Part shown: piece by piece, positions 11,060 to 20,390 of the stretch
How the letters are laid out: each line of letters begins with the position of its first letter
Numbering within the stretch: the stretch's first letter is position 1
Assembly (NCBI RefSeq): GCF_949987535.1
Contig: NC_080077.1
Location: 34,561,389-34,625,388, forward strand
DNA: 64,000 nt
Direction of reading: 5' to 3'
Origin: Balaenoptera acutorostrata
Lineage: Eukaryota; Chordata; Mammalia; Artiodactyla; Balaenopteridae
The notes under the pieces: model-generated
The model's input: only the letters and a program-made list of their open reading frames with translations
Told to the model about the DNA's origin: nothing
Database searches by the model: none
Program-made: the position numbers and the translations under genes

Positions 11060-12115
11060 GTTCTTGTTGTTTAAAAAAAAACCCCAGTGTTATAGAACTG
11101 TATGCAATAAGTAGTAAAGTGTCTCCAGTGCCTCATGAGTTAACATTTGGATGTGCATCTTTTGAGCATTTTCCTCTATATATTCAAATATATCTAATGT
11201 ATAAATATGGATTTTTAGCAAAATGAAATTATATTAAACATAGTTTTTCAACTTGCTTTTTTCCCTTACTAATATCCCCATCAATCAATCAATATCCACC
11301 TCATTGCTAGGTCAAAGAATATGCACATTCCTCATCTAGATATGCAATGCCATATTAGCCCCCCAAGATATTGTAGCAAATAACACTCCCACCAAGCATA
11401 ACTGAATATGTCCATTTCTTTGCAAACATTGATTAATTTAATTCAGATGAAATTTAGAATCATGACTATTAAAATTTTTATTTGAATTACACTCAATTTA
11501 TAGATTAATTTAGGGACAAGTGATATCATTCCATGCTGAGTTTTCCTATCTAAGAACATCCTATACGTTGGTATTTCTCAGGTCACCAATTCTGAATATA
11601 AGTAAGTGGTATGGTTTTCTTCTTAGTCCTGTTATAATGATAGTTTCTCTAATGTTTAAGCAAGGTTATACTCCTAGAGTAAACTTTAACTTTTAAATCA
11701 TATTTTCTAAGTGAGATTTAACGTTTCTGTCTGTGTGTGTGTGTGTGTGTGTGTATAAATGAGTCCTTTATATGACAGGTTTTGTTAGCAGTATAATGCT
11801 ACTATAAATATAGGAACTTTCACCTTGTCCTGTTTTGGGAAGCAGTTTTAAACAACCTAAAAATCTTACACAAGTTAGAAGAATTTGTTCATAAAATCAT
11901 CTAATCCTATTACCTTTCTTAGGTACCATTTTTTTCTGTAATTGTTGCTCTGTTCAGGTTTCCTACTTTATATGATTAGAATTTAGCAATTTATATTTTC
12001 TTAGAGATAAATTCAATTAATCCAGTTTTTCACAGTTATTTTGTCAAATACTTGTTTTAAATATTCTCATATTCCTTCCCATATTTTAATTAGAGCCCAT
12101 TTCTTCATTATACCA
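11060..12115 (-). mobile_element. Old L1 (L1M), 3' region and ORF2 remnant
   Basis: Minus-strand L1, decayed. 11060-11450 corresponds to the same old L1 region as 2620-3890 ('caacttgcttttttccctta', 'aaataacactcccaccaag'). 11460-11650 resembles reverse-complement ORF2 ('cactcaatttatagattaat', 'gagttttcctatctaagaac'). 11780-11930 has further ORF2 landmarks ('agaagaatttgttcataaaa'). Order along the window is collinear with one L1 running toward lower coordinates. No open frame survives. Confidence 0.6.
11732..11754. repeat. (TG)n microsatellite
   Basis: About eleven TG units inside the old L1 remnant. Confidence 0.95.
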
Positions 12116-12330
12116 ACAATAACTAATACTTCATATTCTTAATGTATGCCAAGCACTGTATAAATGTAATTCTTACAACAACTCTTGAGACAGGTACCAT
12201 ATTTTTTCAGATGAAGAAATTGAGGAATAAATCAGTGTTACTTATCCAACATCATACAGAGAGCAAGTGGCCTATCAAGGGTTCAAACTCAAACCCTATG
12301 TTCTTAACATGTACACCATAAAACTCTGGC
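12116..12330 (-). repeat. MIR SINE
   Basis: Reverse-complement MIR in full order: 'atgtatgccaagcactgtat', 'acaacaactcttgagacagg', 'cagatgaagaaattgagg', 'tcatacagagagcaagtgg', 'caagggttcaaactcaaacc', 'tgttcttaac'. Confidence 0.85.
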
Positions 12331-12478
12331 AATTGTTAGGTTCTTTAGGTTGCAAATTGAACTTATTTTTGTGAAAGGAAGAAGCTGTCACCAGACCCCT
12401 GCAGCACAAGTTTCAGGAGTTGGTCTTCTCTTTAAAACAGAGGTCATCAAACATTTTGCTTATGTATCTTCATAAGAA

Positions 12479-12552
12479 TTCTTTTATTGAGATATAATTG
12501 ACATATAACATTTTACGTTTCAGGTGTACAGTATATTGATTTGATACTTGTA
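12479..12552 (-). mobile_element. L1 3' tail fragment
   Basis: 'cttttattgagatataattg', 'acatataacattttacgttt', 'caggtgtacagtatattgat' is the reverse complement of the common old L1 3' end. Only about 75 bp. Confidence 0.75.
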
Positions 12553-13945
12553 AAGAATTTTTAAGTTGAAAATTAAAATTTTGTATTGTAAATGTAAGTA
12601 GTTGCAAAAAGATAATTTTCTGTATGTTATAAATATATGACTTTAAAAATGAAACTCCTCTATCATTTTAAAATGTATCCAGTGGGCTCTAAATACCATA
12701 ATGATTTGACACCCACCACAATCCTTTTTTTTTTAACAATCCATTTCTAAAAAGCTTTAAAAAGTCAAAAATTTCCATCATTTCTTGTTTCCTTTTTTAT
12801 GTTTCACTTGACCCCATAAAACTTTATACCAAGGTGATACATATTTTTATGTTTGAGCATCTTTTATTTGTTAACCTTTAATATTTTTCTTCAAAAAAAC
12901 TATGCATATAAATTTAATGTTTAATTTCCTTTGATTATAAGTTTCCAAGTGTTAAATTATTTTTTTTCTTTTGGATTGAATTATTATTACTAGCTTTTCT
13001 CTGTTGAGTTAAACGAGTTCACAAATTTTAACAATTACCAATCATAAAATGTAAACTTTAACTAAAAATGCATTTCTTAGTGAAATGGAAGGGACTAAAG
13101 ATTTTCTGTTTTTCCATTTATTTTTTATTATGAATTCATATATTTATTGGTGAATGTTAATATTGCTTGAATGAGAAAGGGCTCAACATTCATATTATCT
13201 GCATTTTCATTTTCATAGATTTAAGTGCTGAGAAAGTTTGTTCATATAAATTAATAACTGGTCCTAGAAGGAGTTTTGATATGGTAATGCTTTGGATTCT
13301 TTTAACTCATTATCGTTTACATGGCAAAAATTACTTAGTGATAGTTCTTTTAAAATTATTATTAATGATTAATCAATGGAAATTCTATTAAGTTCTCCTG
13401 AAATTTTATTTAATTCTATGACAAGAAATCTCCTGACTTGCAAGAGGATTTGTTACCCAGTCATTAGGCCTTCACTTCTTCAATACCGACATCAATATTT
13501 CCAAATGTTCTTTCTTTGGCACCCTGGTGTTTTTTACATACTGGTGCAATTAATTATTGTAATATTCAAGAAGCCTGAATGAGATGTATGTCTTTTTTTG
13601 TAAAGGAGAAAAGGGATATTGTGAAAATTAAAACGAGAAAAGCATAACTAGAGTATGAATGGACGATAAGGTTGTGGAAATTGATTCCTTTAACCTACCC
13701 ATGAGTCCCAGTAACTTTTAGAGAGTCTGCACATATGTGCAGAAGCACAGTGAACCCCAGATGAAGTCTACTTCTCTATGCTCTAACCACTCTGGATCTT
13801 GGTATCTTACAATTTTAAATGTCAAAATTTCAGGGGGCAAATCATAATTGGTCCAGCTTGGGTGAGTTCTCCAGCTTACTCAGCGAATGATGGCTACTGG
13901 GAGAGGATCACATACTATAGACAGGGCCACTAAGAATCGATCACT
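12553..13945. other. AT-rich sequence between L1 remnants
   Basis: Lies between the two collinear parts of a minus-strand L1 (11060-12115 and 14240-14690) and may be the decayed middle of that element, but I see no clear landmarks. Near 13840-13920 a 'ggtccagcttgggtgag' stretch resembles an old dispersed repeat. The small open frames at 13167-13391 and 13376-13582 show nothing gene-like. Confidence 0.4.
13934..13945 (+). repeat. Target-site duplication, left copy (L1 tail)
   Basis: gaatcgatcact, matching gaatcaatcact at 14133-14144 with one difference. Confidence 0.7.
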
Positions 13946-14132
13946 GTGCTATACAGTAGGTCCTTGTTGATTTCTACTCAATATTATGTAATAACTTATA
14001 TGGGAAAAGAATCTGAAAAAGAATGGATATATGTATATGTATAACTGAATCACTTTGCTGTATACCTGAAACAACACAACATTGCAAATCAACTATAATC
14101 TAATATAAAATAAAAATTAAATTAAAAAAAAC
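13946..14132 (+). mobile_element. 5'-truncated L1 3' end
   Basis: Begins 'gtgctatacagtaggtcctt' and ends with the L1 3' UTR sequence 'gaatcactttgctgtatacc', 'acaacattgcaaatcaacta', 'tataaaataaaaattaaatt' and a short poly(A). About 187 bp, bounded by a 12-bp target duplication with one mismatch. It interrupts the old minus-strand L1 and so is younger than it. Confidence 0.85.
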
Positions 14133-14144
14133 GAATCAATCACT
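14133..14144 (+). repeat. Target-site duplication, right copy (L1 tail)
   Basis: gaatcaatcact, one base different from the left copy at 13934-13945. Confidence 0.7.
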
Positions 14145-14239
14145 ATTTATTGGAGGCCAATCCTAGAAAAGGATTGGAATTGAAATTGAAATTGTGAGCT
14201 GTACCACCCTCACAAAAGTTACCTACAACAGGTTTTAAT

Positions 14240-14690
14240 GTGTTTTCTCTTTTTTTTCTTATTCTTCAACTTGTCAATTTTCTCCTTTTCATTTGTTTTC
14301 TCAAAGAACCAGTAAGAACTTAGTCTTATTTTATTTATTTTATTTTATTTATATTATTTATTTTATTTATATTCAATTCCTGCTTATAGCTTTCTTCATC
14401 CTTTCCACCTATTTTACCTTACTTTCTTAATTACACTTTTGTTTAGCTAAATGTTTAGTTTATTTATTTTCAACAATTTAAATAGATCCTTTTACTGTTA
14501 TAAATTTCTCCCAGTATCACTCTACCTATATCCTTTAAGTTTCAATATGTAGTAATGTCACTAATTTCTAAGTAATCTATAATTTCAGTTGATTTGCAAT
14601 GTCAAGACACAATATCTTATTCTGTACTTGCCTATTGTCAAATTTCAATAGAGTATCTGTAACGGTCATGTTTTAAATATTTTATATTTA
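14240..14690 (-). mobile_element. Old L1 ORF2 remnant
   Basis: Reverse-complement ORF2-like landmarks: 'tttctcaaagaaccagtaag', 'ttactgttataaatttctcc' and 'tcctttaagtttcaatatgt'. It lies in the expected upstream position relative to 11060-12115, so both may be one element several kilobases long. No frame is open. Confidence 0.55.
14327..14371. repeat. (TTTTA)n / (TTTA)n simple repeat
   Basis: Imperfect ttta and tttta units inside the L1 remnant. Confidence 0.85.
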
Positions 14691-14704
14691 AAATATAAGT
14701 AGTT

Positions 14705-15045
14705 CATGGCATGCTCTTCTCAAAATCCTACAATAGATGTTCATCAAGTTTCAAATAAATTCCAGACTCCTTACCATGGCTTAGGTCACCTCCTTGATTT
14801 GGCCCTATACCACACCATCCTCACCTGCTATGATTTCATCCTCACTCTCCCAATCTGTCTACACTGGCCAGTTTGCTTTTCCTGGAGTACAACAAGCTTG
14901 TTCCCACATAAAGGACCTTGCAATTGCTGTTTACTTTGCCTGGAATTTTCTTTTCCCAAATCTTCACTGGATACGCTCAAGTCACTTCATTAAGGCTAAT
15001 GCTCGAATGAGACCTCCTTAGGGACAGCTTCATCACTCCCTTCAT
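14705..15045 (+). mobile_element. L2 LINE fragment (ORF2 3' part)
   Basis: Sense L2 landmarks in order: 'tccagactccttaccatggc', 'tttggccctataccacacca', 'ctacactggccagtttgct', 'tgttcccacataaaggacct', 'ttgcaattgctgtttacttt', 'gcctggaattttcttttccc'. Two overlapping open frames here (14706-14993, 14794-15021) are relics of, or chance within, the L2 coding part and are not genes. Confidence 0.75.
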
Positions 15046-15234
15046 TATTTGTATTAAAAGTGGGGAGAGGGGAAGGGATGAGGATAGAATATATATATTA
15101 TATTTGTTTATATATAGAACATCTCTGGGAGGAGTTAAATGGGGAGCTGCTAAGGGACAGAGACTGTATATGTCCCATGGTACCTTCTGAATCTTATACT
15201 AAGCAAGTAAATCATCTATTTTAAAAGACTATGT
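15046..15234. other. unassigned sequence
   Basis: Short AT-rich segment with (TA)n-like text near 15090; nothing recognised. Confidence 0.5.
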
Positions 15235-15835
15235 AATGACATCAAGAAAGGGGAAAGATTAACAAGAATAAGAGGAAAAAATTGATAGGGGAATAAAAAA
15301 CATTTGTTGGGTCATGGAGTTTCCGTAGATTTATGTAAAGTGATGGCAGAGAAGAAGGCATTCCAGGAGACTTAAACAGCATGTGTGAAAGCATAGAAGG
15401 CGAGAGAAAAATAAGGAACATGCTACTGAATATTTTACGCAAATTTGTATCTTCAGGGCCTAGTTTACTAGAGACAAAAAAATATACCTGTCTTGGTAGG
15501 GCAGTGGAAGCTTGTTAAGGAATAATGGAAAATAATATTGCCTAGGAAGAGTAGGAACAGATGGAGATTTTAAAATTCAACGGAGAAGGTTAGCTTTGTT
15601 GTGCTAGGAAAAAGGAAGCCATTGAAGGTTCTTGAACAAGGATATCGTATGGTCAAATGAGTGTCTAAGGAGGATTATTCTAAATCATTGTAATGAAAGG
15701 ATTAATAGAGCTAAAATCTGGAGGCAAGGTGTCCAAGTAGATGACACTTATAGTTATTCTCAAAGGATATTGGGACCTGATTAGGAAAGTGGCTTTGGCT
15801 TATAGAAGAAAGTAATAAAGATAAGAAATTTTTTT
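15235..15835 (+). repeat. probable old interspersed repeat, family not named
   Basis: The order 'agaaggcattccaggagac', 'cagcatgtgtgaaagcatag', 'aagccattgaaggttcttga', 'aggatatcgtatggtcaaat' resembles a widespread mammalian repeat whose consensus reads 'ggcattccaggcagag ... gagccattgaagg ... gtgacatgatc'. I cannot name it with confidence. Confidence 0.35.
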
Positions 15836-15946
15836 TTTAATCAACAGGATTTGGAAAGTGTCTGTATATGAGAAATGGAGAAGTGATATCAAAGTAAATT
15901 CAATCCACAAATAACCACAGGCTTTTTATATATAAGCCACTCTATT

Positions 15947-15984
15947 ATTCATGTTTGTTCATGTAATTCATGTTTGTTCATGTA
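15947..15984 (+). repeat. Perfect 2 x 19-bp tandem duplication
   Basis: attcatgtttgttcatgta occurs twice without a gap (15947-15965 and 15966-15984). Confidence 0.97.
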
Positions 15985-16296
15985 ATGAACAAAATGCAAA
16001 GATGTACAAAATCTGACTCCTCTGTTCAAGCACTTGATTTTAGTCATTATTTACATTTTACCACAAATCTTATAGTTTATGAACATCTCACAGAAAAATT
16101 TCTCATCATATCCCACAAATACTCACTTGAATTATAATCCATCCCATTGTAGAGCAGAGATAATAAAAGTACTATGGGTTTAGGTGTTATGACCAGGTCA
16201 CAGCACTGTTAAGCCAAGCGGCATGAAACTGGGAACTGAATATTCAAACTCTAGGTTCTGCATATTTTCACAATATTATGCTTTAGGAGGTGATCT
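15985..16296. other. unassigned sequence
   Basis: No feature recognised. Confidence 0.5.
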
Positions 16297-16520
16297 TTTG
16301 AGTATTTACTATGTTCCAGCTATGTGCATTATTTTCTCATTTAATCTTTTTAAGCATCCCACTAACTAGGCATTATTAATATTGTTTACTGCTATGGAAA
16401 AATGAAGCTTCAGAAAAGTTAAGTGGCTTGCAACAAGTCATCTGGCTTCTAAGTGATGGCACGAGGATCAGAATACAGGCCTGTCTAACCCAAGAACCTG
16501 AGCTCTGAAAACCACAGTAT
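16297..16520 (-). repeat. MIR SINE
   Basis: Reverse-complement MIR: 'gagtatttactatgttccag', 'tctcatttaatctttttaag', 'ggaaaaatgaagcttcagaa', 'aagttaagtggcttgcaaca', 'cttctaagtgatggcacgag', 'cctgtctaacccaagaacct'. Essentially full length. Confidence 0.85.
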
Positions 16521-16660
16521 TCAGCAGTATCAGGATGGGAATAAAAAAGTGCCACAGGAACAAAGAGTTGTGAAAAGGTTCCTAAGAACCCTGGGATCAG
16601 GTGAAATAGCATTTTAGTGGGCTTCTGAAGAATGAGTTGACAGGTGATGAAGAGGACCAC

Positions 16661-17477
16661 TGTGATATTGTGATATAATAAGAAATATATATTTGTTCTT
16701 CATCCCCAATTCCTGGCACAGAGCTCCTAAAATCCTTGAAACTTCCTGAGTGATAGGGATGAGTACGGTCTTTTATTATTCATAGTAAGTCCCTTTCAAC
16801 TGTATCTGAGTTTATGTTGAGAAGGCGATTCTTGATAGGTCCTTAGATAGCTTCAGGATTGGCAATGGTTGCCAGAGGAATCAACCATGTGATTAGAGGG
16901 TTGGAACTTTCAGTGCCACTCCCTAACCTCCCTCTGAGGAGGAATGAGGGGGCTGGAGGTTGAGTTAATAATCACAGTGGCCAATGACTTAATCAATTAC
17001 TCCTACATAATGGAAACTTCATAAAAACCTTAAACGAAAGTGTTTGGAGAGATTACAGGTTGGTGAATGCATCCTTGCACTGGGAGGGTGGTGCACTCCA
17101 TGGGGACAGAAGCTCCTTTCCTTCCAGACCTTAATCCATGTGCCTCTTCATCTGGCTGTTCATTTGTATCTTTTACAATATCCTTTATAATAAATTGGTA
17201 TTAGCAAGTGAAATGTTTCCCTGAGTACTGTGGGTCATTGCAACAACGTAAAGAGGAGGACATGGGGACCTCTGATTTATAGCCAAATTGGACAAAAGTG
17301 TGGATAACCTGGGGGCCCTCTACATGCGATTGGTATCTGAAATGGGGGCAGTCTTGCGGGACTAAGTCCTTAACCTGTGGCTCCCAGTAGTTGGTGTCAG
17401 AATTGAATTAAATTGTAGGCAAGCCAGCTGGTGTCCACAGAGAACTGGAAAATTTCTTGGTGTGAAAAACCCACACA
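16661..17477 (+). mobile_element. ERVL-type LTR (MER21-like)
   Basis: An endogenous retroviral LTR of about 815 bp running from a TG (16661) to a CA (17477). Family-like landmarks are 'ctggcacagagctcctaaaa', 'tcctgagtgatagggatgag', 'gagaaggcgattcttgatag', 'tcctttataataaattggt' with an AATAAA-type signal, 'ctctgatttatagccaaatt' and 'gggggcagtcttgcgggact'. It is followed within two bases by a primer-site-like sequence (17480-17493), which sets the orientation. The MER21 name is from memory and less certain than the LTR call. The start is approximate. No viral gene is present. Confidence 0.7.
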
Positions 17478-17479
17478 CT

Positions 17480-17493
17480 TGATATCAGAAGTG
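17480..17493 (+). other. Leucine-tRNA-like primer binding site of an ERVL remnant
   Basis: tgatatcagaagtg resembles the 'TGGTATCAGAAGTG' site that defines ERVL elements (L for leucine tRNA). It differs at one base and sits where a primer site should, just after the LTR. Only a short stretch of possible internal sequence follows. Confidence 0.65.
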
Positions 17494-18119
17494 CTGTGGG
17501 TAGAAACAGATCATTGTAGCCACCACGAGATGATAATCCAGGTTAATCGGGTTAGAAGTCTCTATTGGTTAAAATCAAACTTAAGTGAAGATTTTGAACT
17601 AAATGACTTGGTTAGTAGTTGTATTATTAACGTCCATAGGAAAGTTAGAAGACACTGGATGGGACAGAAAAAAAAGATTATAAATTTAATCCTGAATATG
17701 TTACTGCACTATGTTGAATGCCTAAGTACAATGTATGTCCAGTTGACTTTTGGAAAGTGGCCAGATAGTTGGAAACTGAAAAATATGAATTCAGGAGTCT
17801 ATAAAATGAGTACAATAATATCGACCTCACGGGTTCATATTGAAGATTAAATATAGCCATACAAACAAAAACTCTTTAAAAATGGGAAGCCATTTTTTAA
17901 AAATAATTTTTCACACAAAAGGGAGAGTTGCAGTTCTGGGGGAGATGAGATCTCTGAGGTGTACTATTTAATAGAGAGCACAACAGAGGAGTGAAAAGAA
18001 ATATTTGAAAAAGACTGAGCATTTAAGAGATAGGAAGAGAAGAATTTGAGAACTGCAGAGCAATTTAATGTGCTTTCCCAGAAGTCAAAGAAACACAATT
18101 TTAAGGAGTGAAATGCATT
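17494..18119. other. unassigned sequence after the LTR
   Basis: The first part may be residual ERVL leader, but no viral coding region is recognisable. The open frame at 17431-17850 (139 codons) starts inside the LTR and shows no domain. Confidence 0.45.
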
Positions 18120-18139
18120 AAAGAATTAAGTAGATTGAG
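18120..18139 (+). repeat. Target-site duplication, left copy (SINE 2)
   Basis: aaagaattaagtagattgag, 20 bp, identical to 18453-18472. Confidence 0.97.
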
Positions 18140-18452
18140 GACTTCTCTGGTGGCACAGTGGTTAATAATCTGCCTGCCAATGCAGGAGACATGGGATCAA
18201 GCCCTGGTCCGGGAAGATCCCACATGCCGTGGAATAACTAAGCCCGTGGGCCACAACTATTGAAGCCCACGTGCCTAGAGCCTGTGCTCTGCAACAAGAG
18301 AAGCCACCGCAATGAGAAGCCCATGCACGGCAACGAACAGTAGCCCCCACTCACCACAACTAGAGAAAGCCCACGTGCAGCAACGAAGACCCAACACAGC
18401 CAAAAATAAATAAATAAATAAATATTTAAAAATTAATTAATTAATTTTAAAA
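18140..18452 (+). mobile_element. CHR-type tRNA-derived SINE (cetacean)
   Basis: Begins gacttctctggtggcacag. The A-box-like part is tggcacagtggtta; the B-box-like part is altered (gggatcaagcc in place of ggttcaagcc), which should weaken RNA polymerase III initiation. The body has the same modules as the copy at 1524, including 'gcaacaagagaagccaccgc' and 'gcaacgaagacccaacacag', then (AAAT)n and a mixed AT tail. The perfect 20-bp target duplication makes this one of the best-dated insertion events in the window. Confidence 0.96.
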
Positions 18453-18472
18453 AAAGAATTAAGTAGATTGAG
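18453..18472 (+). repeat. Target-site duplication, right copy (SINE 2)
   Basis: Identical to 18120-18139. Confidence 0.97.
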
Positions 18473-19076
18473 AGTGAATACTAAAGTTGACAATGAGTAG
18501 ATCTTGAGAGGGTAATCCCAGTAGAATGAGACAGAAGAAAAAACAATTACATGAATTTAAGGTCATGTGAATAGACCTGAAAGGGACATTGAAGATGTTT
18601 AGCAATAGAGGAAAAGAAGGAAAGAGGACTGTAGCTAGAGGTGGATGTTGGAACAACTGTGAATGTTAAGAAGGAGATTCTAGTCTGGAAAAGAATATCT
18701 GTGAGAATAATACTGCTTATGAAACAGGAAGAACTGGGTCAAGGACAAAGAGACAGTTTGGTTTTATAGTATAATCATCTCTTCTTTAAAATTGAAGGGA
18801 ATCACAAATTGACAAGCTGAGAAGGAGGGAAAATGCCCTGAATCTTTCCAAATAAATAGGAAGAATAATCATTTGATGAGGACTAAGGATGGAACTTGAG
18901 GAAGAAGGGAATATGGAATTGGAAAGATCAGGGGAAAGATGAAAAAAAACCCACAGCAGCTACTCTTTTGAATATTTTGTTAGAGAACCATTGAGATAAT
19001 TTTTTTGAAAGAGAAGGCATGAGCTCAGTTAAAATTGGTGTGAAATTGTGGTGAGCAAGAGCTGAACAATTCCTTG
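18473..19076. other. unassigned purine-rich sequence
   Basis: Rich in gaag/ggaa words; no family or gene recognised. Confidence 0.45.
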
Positions 19077-19104
19077 GTTTTTTTTGTTTGTTTTTGTTTT
19101 TTTC
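19077..19104. repeat. T-rich / (TTTG)n simple sequence
   Basis: Runs of T broken by G; could be a minus-strand retroposon tail but no body is recognised. Confidence 0.75.
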
Positions 19105-19733
19105 CTATACAGTTGTGAAGCCAGGGATAAGAATCAGATTACACAGGCAAAGCAAAACCCTGGTAAACCAGAAAATCAAGAGTGCTTCAGCCCATTTTTT
19201 TTTTTCCTGCAAACAATGCATTGAAGTCAGAATCTAGATTTCTACACTTCAGCTTCATTATGAGATAAACAAACAAGTTTGGGGATCATTCTTGGACCAA
19301 GTCCTACTCCTTAATATTGCTGCAGTGGGAAAATTTTTCCAAAATTTGTAAACAACGATATTATACGTGAAAATTTTAAAATTTCATTCATTAGTTATTA
19401 ATTGCCTGTGTTAAAGAAGTTGATTTTTAACAGAAGACTGTGTTTAATAAGTAGTTGAAGAAATTAGTTTTCATATTTGCAGTTCCATAGCTGGAACATT
19501 GAGAAAAATATCATAGGAAGATCTACTTGTGGCTATATTTCAAGTTAAAATAAGTCAATATAGACATTTCTAGTAAGCAAGAAGTTTTAAGGAAAGTCTA
19601 TACCACAGGGATTCTGAACTGTTTACTGCAGTTTGTTTCCAAAACTATGTAGAATTTGTATAAAATGTTAGGCAAAAGAGAAAGATAATACATTCAAATT
19701 TATATTTTAAATTTTCTTAGAAGAAAAACGTCA

Positions 19734-19748
19734 ACACACACACACACA
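19734..19748. repeat. (CA)n short microsatellite
   Basis: About seven CA units. Confidence 0.9.
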
Positions 19749-20344
19749 TGCCTTGAACTTGCAGAACTAAATGTAAGGACACTGGCATTCTAAAATACTC
19801 CTCAAAGTGGAACCATTTCTTGTTCATGGCAGAAAAAAAATTTGGTGGGAAAAGGAGAGAAAAGAAACAAAGGAATGAGAAAGGAGAGGAGAAAAGAATA
19901 AAAGAGACAGGAAAATTAATGGAGGGAAAACCAAATATAAAAAATTACAGTCTAAAAAAATGTATAACATTTGTCAAATACACATTAAGTTCAATGTTGG
20001 TCATAACATTTCTCTCATCTTTATTTTTTCTCAATTTTAGTTTGTTCCCAAGTGGTTCACTAACTTTCTCACATTTTCCTGTACTATACCTATTTTCTCA
20101 GGAGTCAGAGGGGAAAAATGCTTAGAGTATAACTAATTACCCTACAGATACAGGCTTTTGGGAATTTAGTACCTATACTAGTAAAAACCAGTGAGCTTAT
20201 ACAGCACAAATATTAAGTACAAAGTTCTTTAAACAAAACATAGTTCTAAAGTTTGAAGCTTTGTAAAACATAAGCTCAAAACATTATCTTACTTCAATTC
20301 TTATACTTATTTCACATACAACAAATAGAAAAATATTTCCTAAA

Positions 20345-20390
20345 GCACAAAGAAGGAGGGAAGGAGGAAGAGAGGAAGGAAGAAGAAATA
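20345..20390. repeat. GA-rich low-complexity tract
   Basis: gaagg/gaggaa words over about 45 bp; purine-only strand. Confidence 0.85.

Noticed and set aside
17431..17850. 139-codon frame
   Set aside because: Starts within the LTR and extends past the primer site; no viral or cellular domain can be seen.
19820..20125. 101-codon Lys/Glu-rich frame
   Set aside because: Low-complexity purine-rich DNA followed by a T-rich part; no family resemblance.
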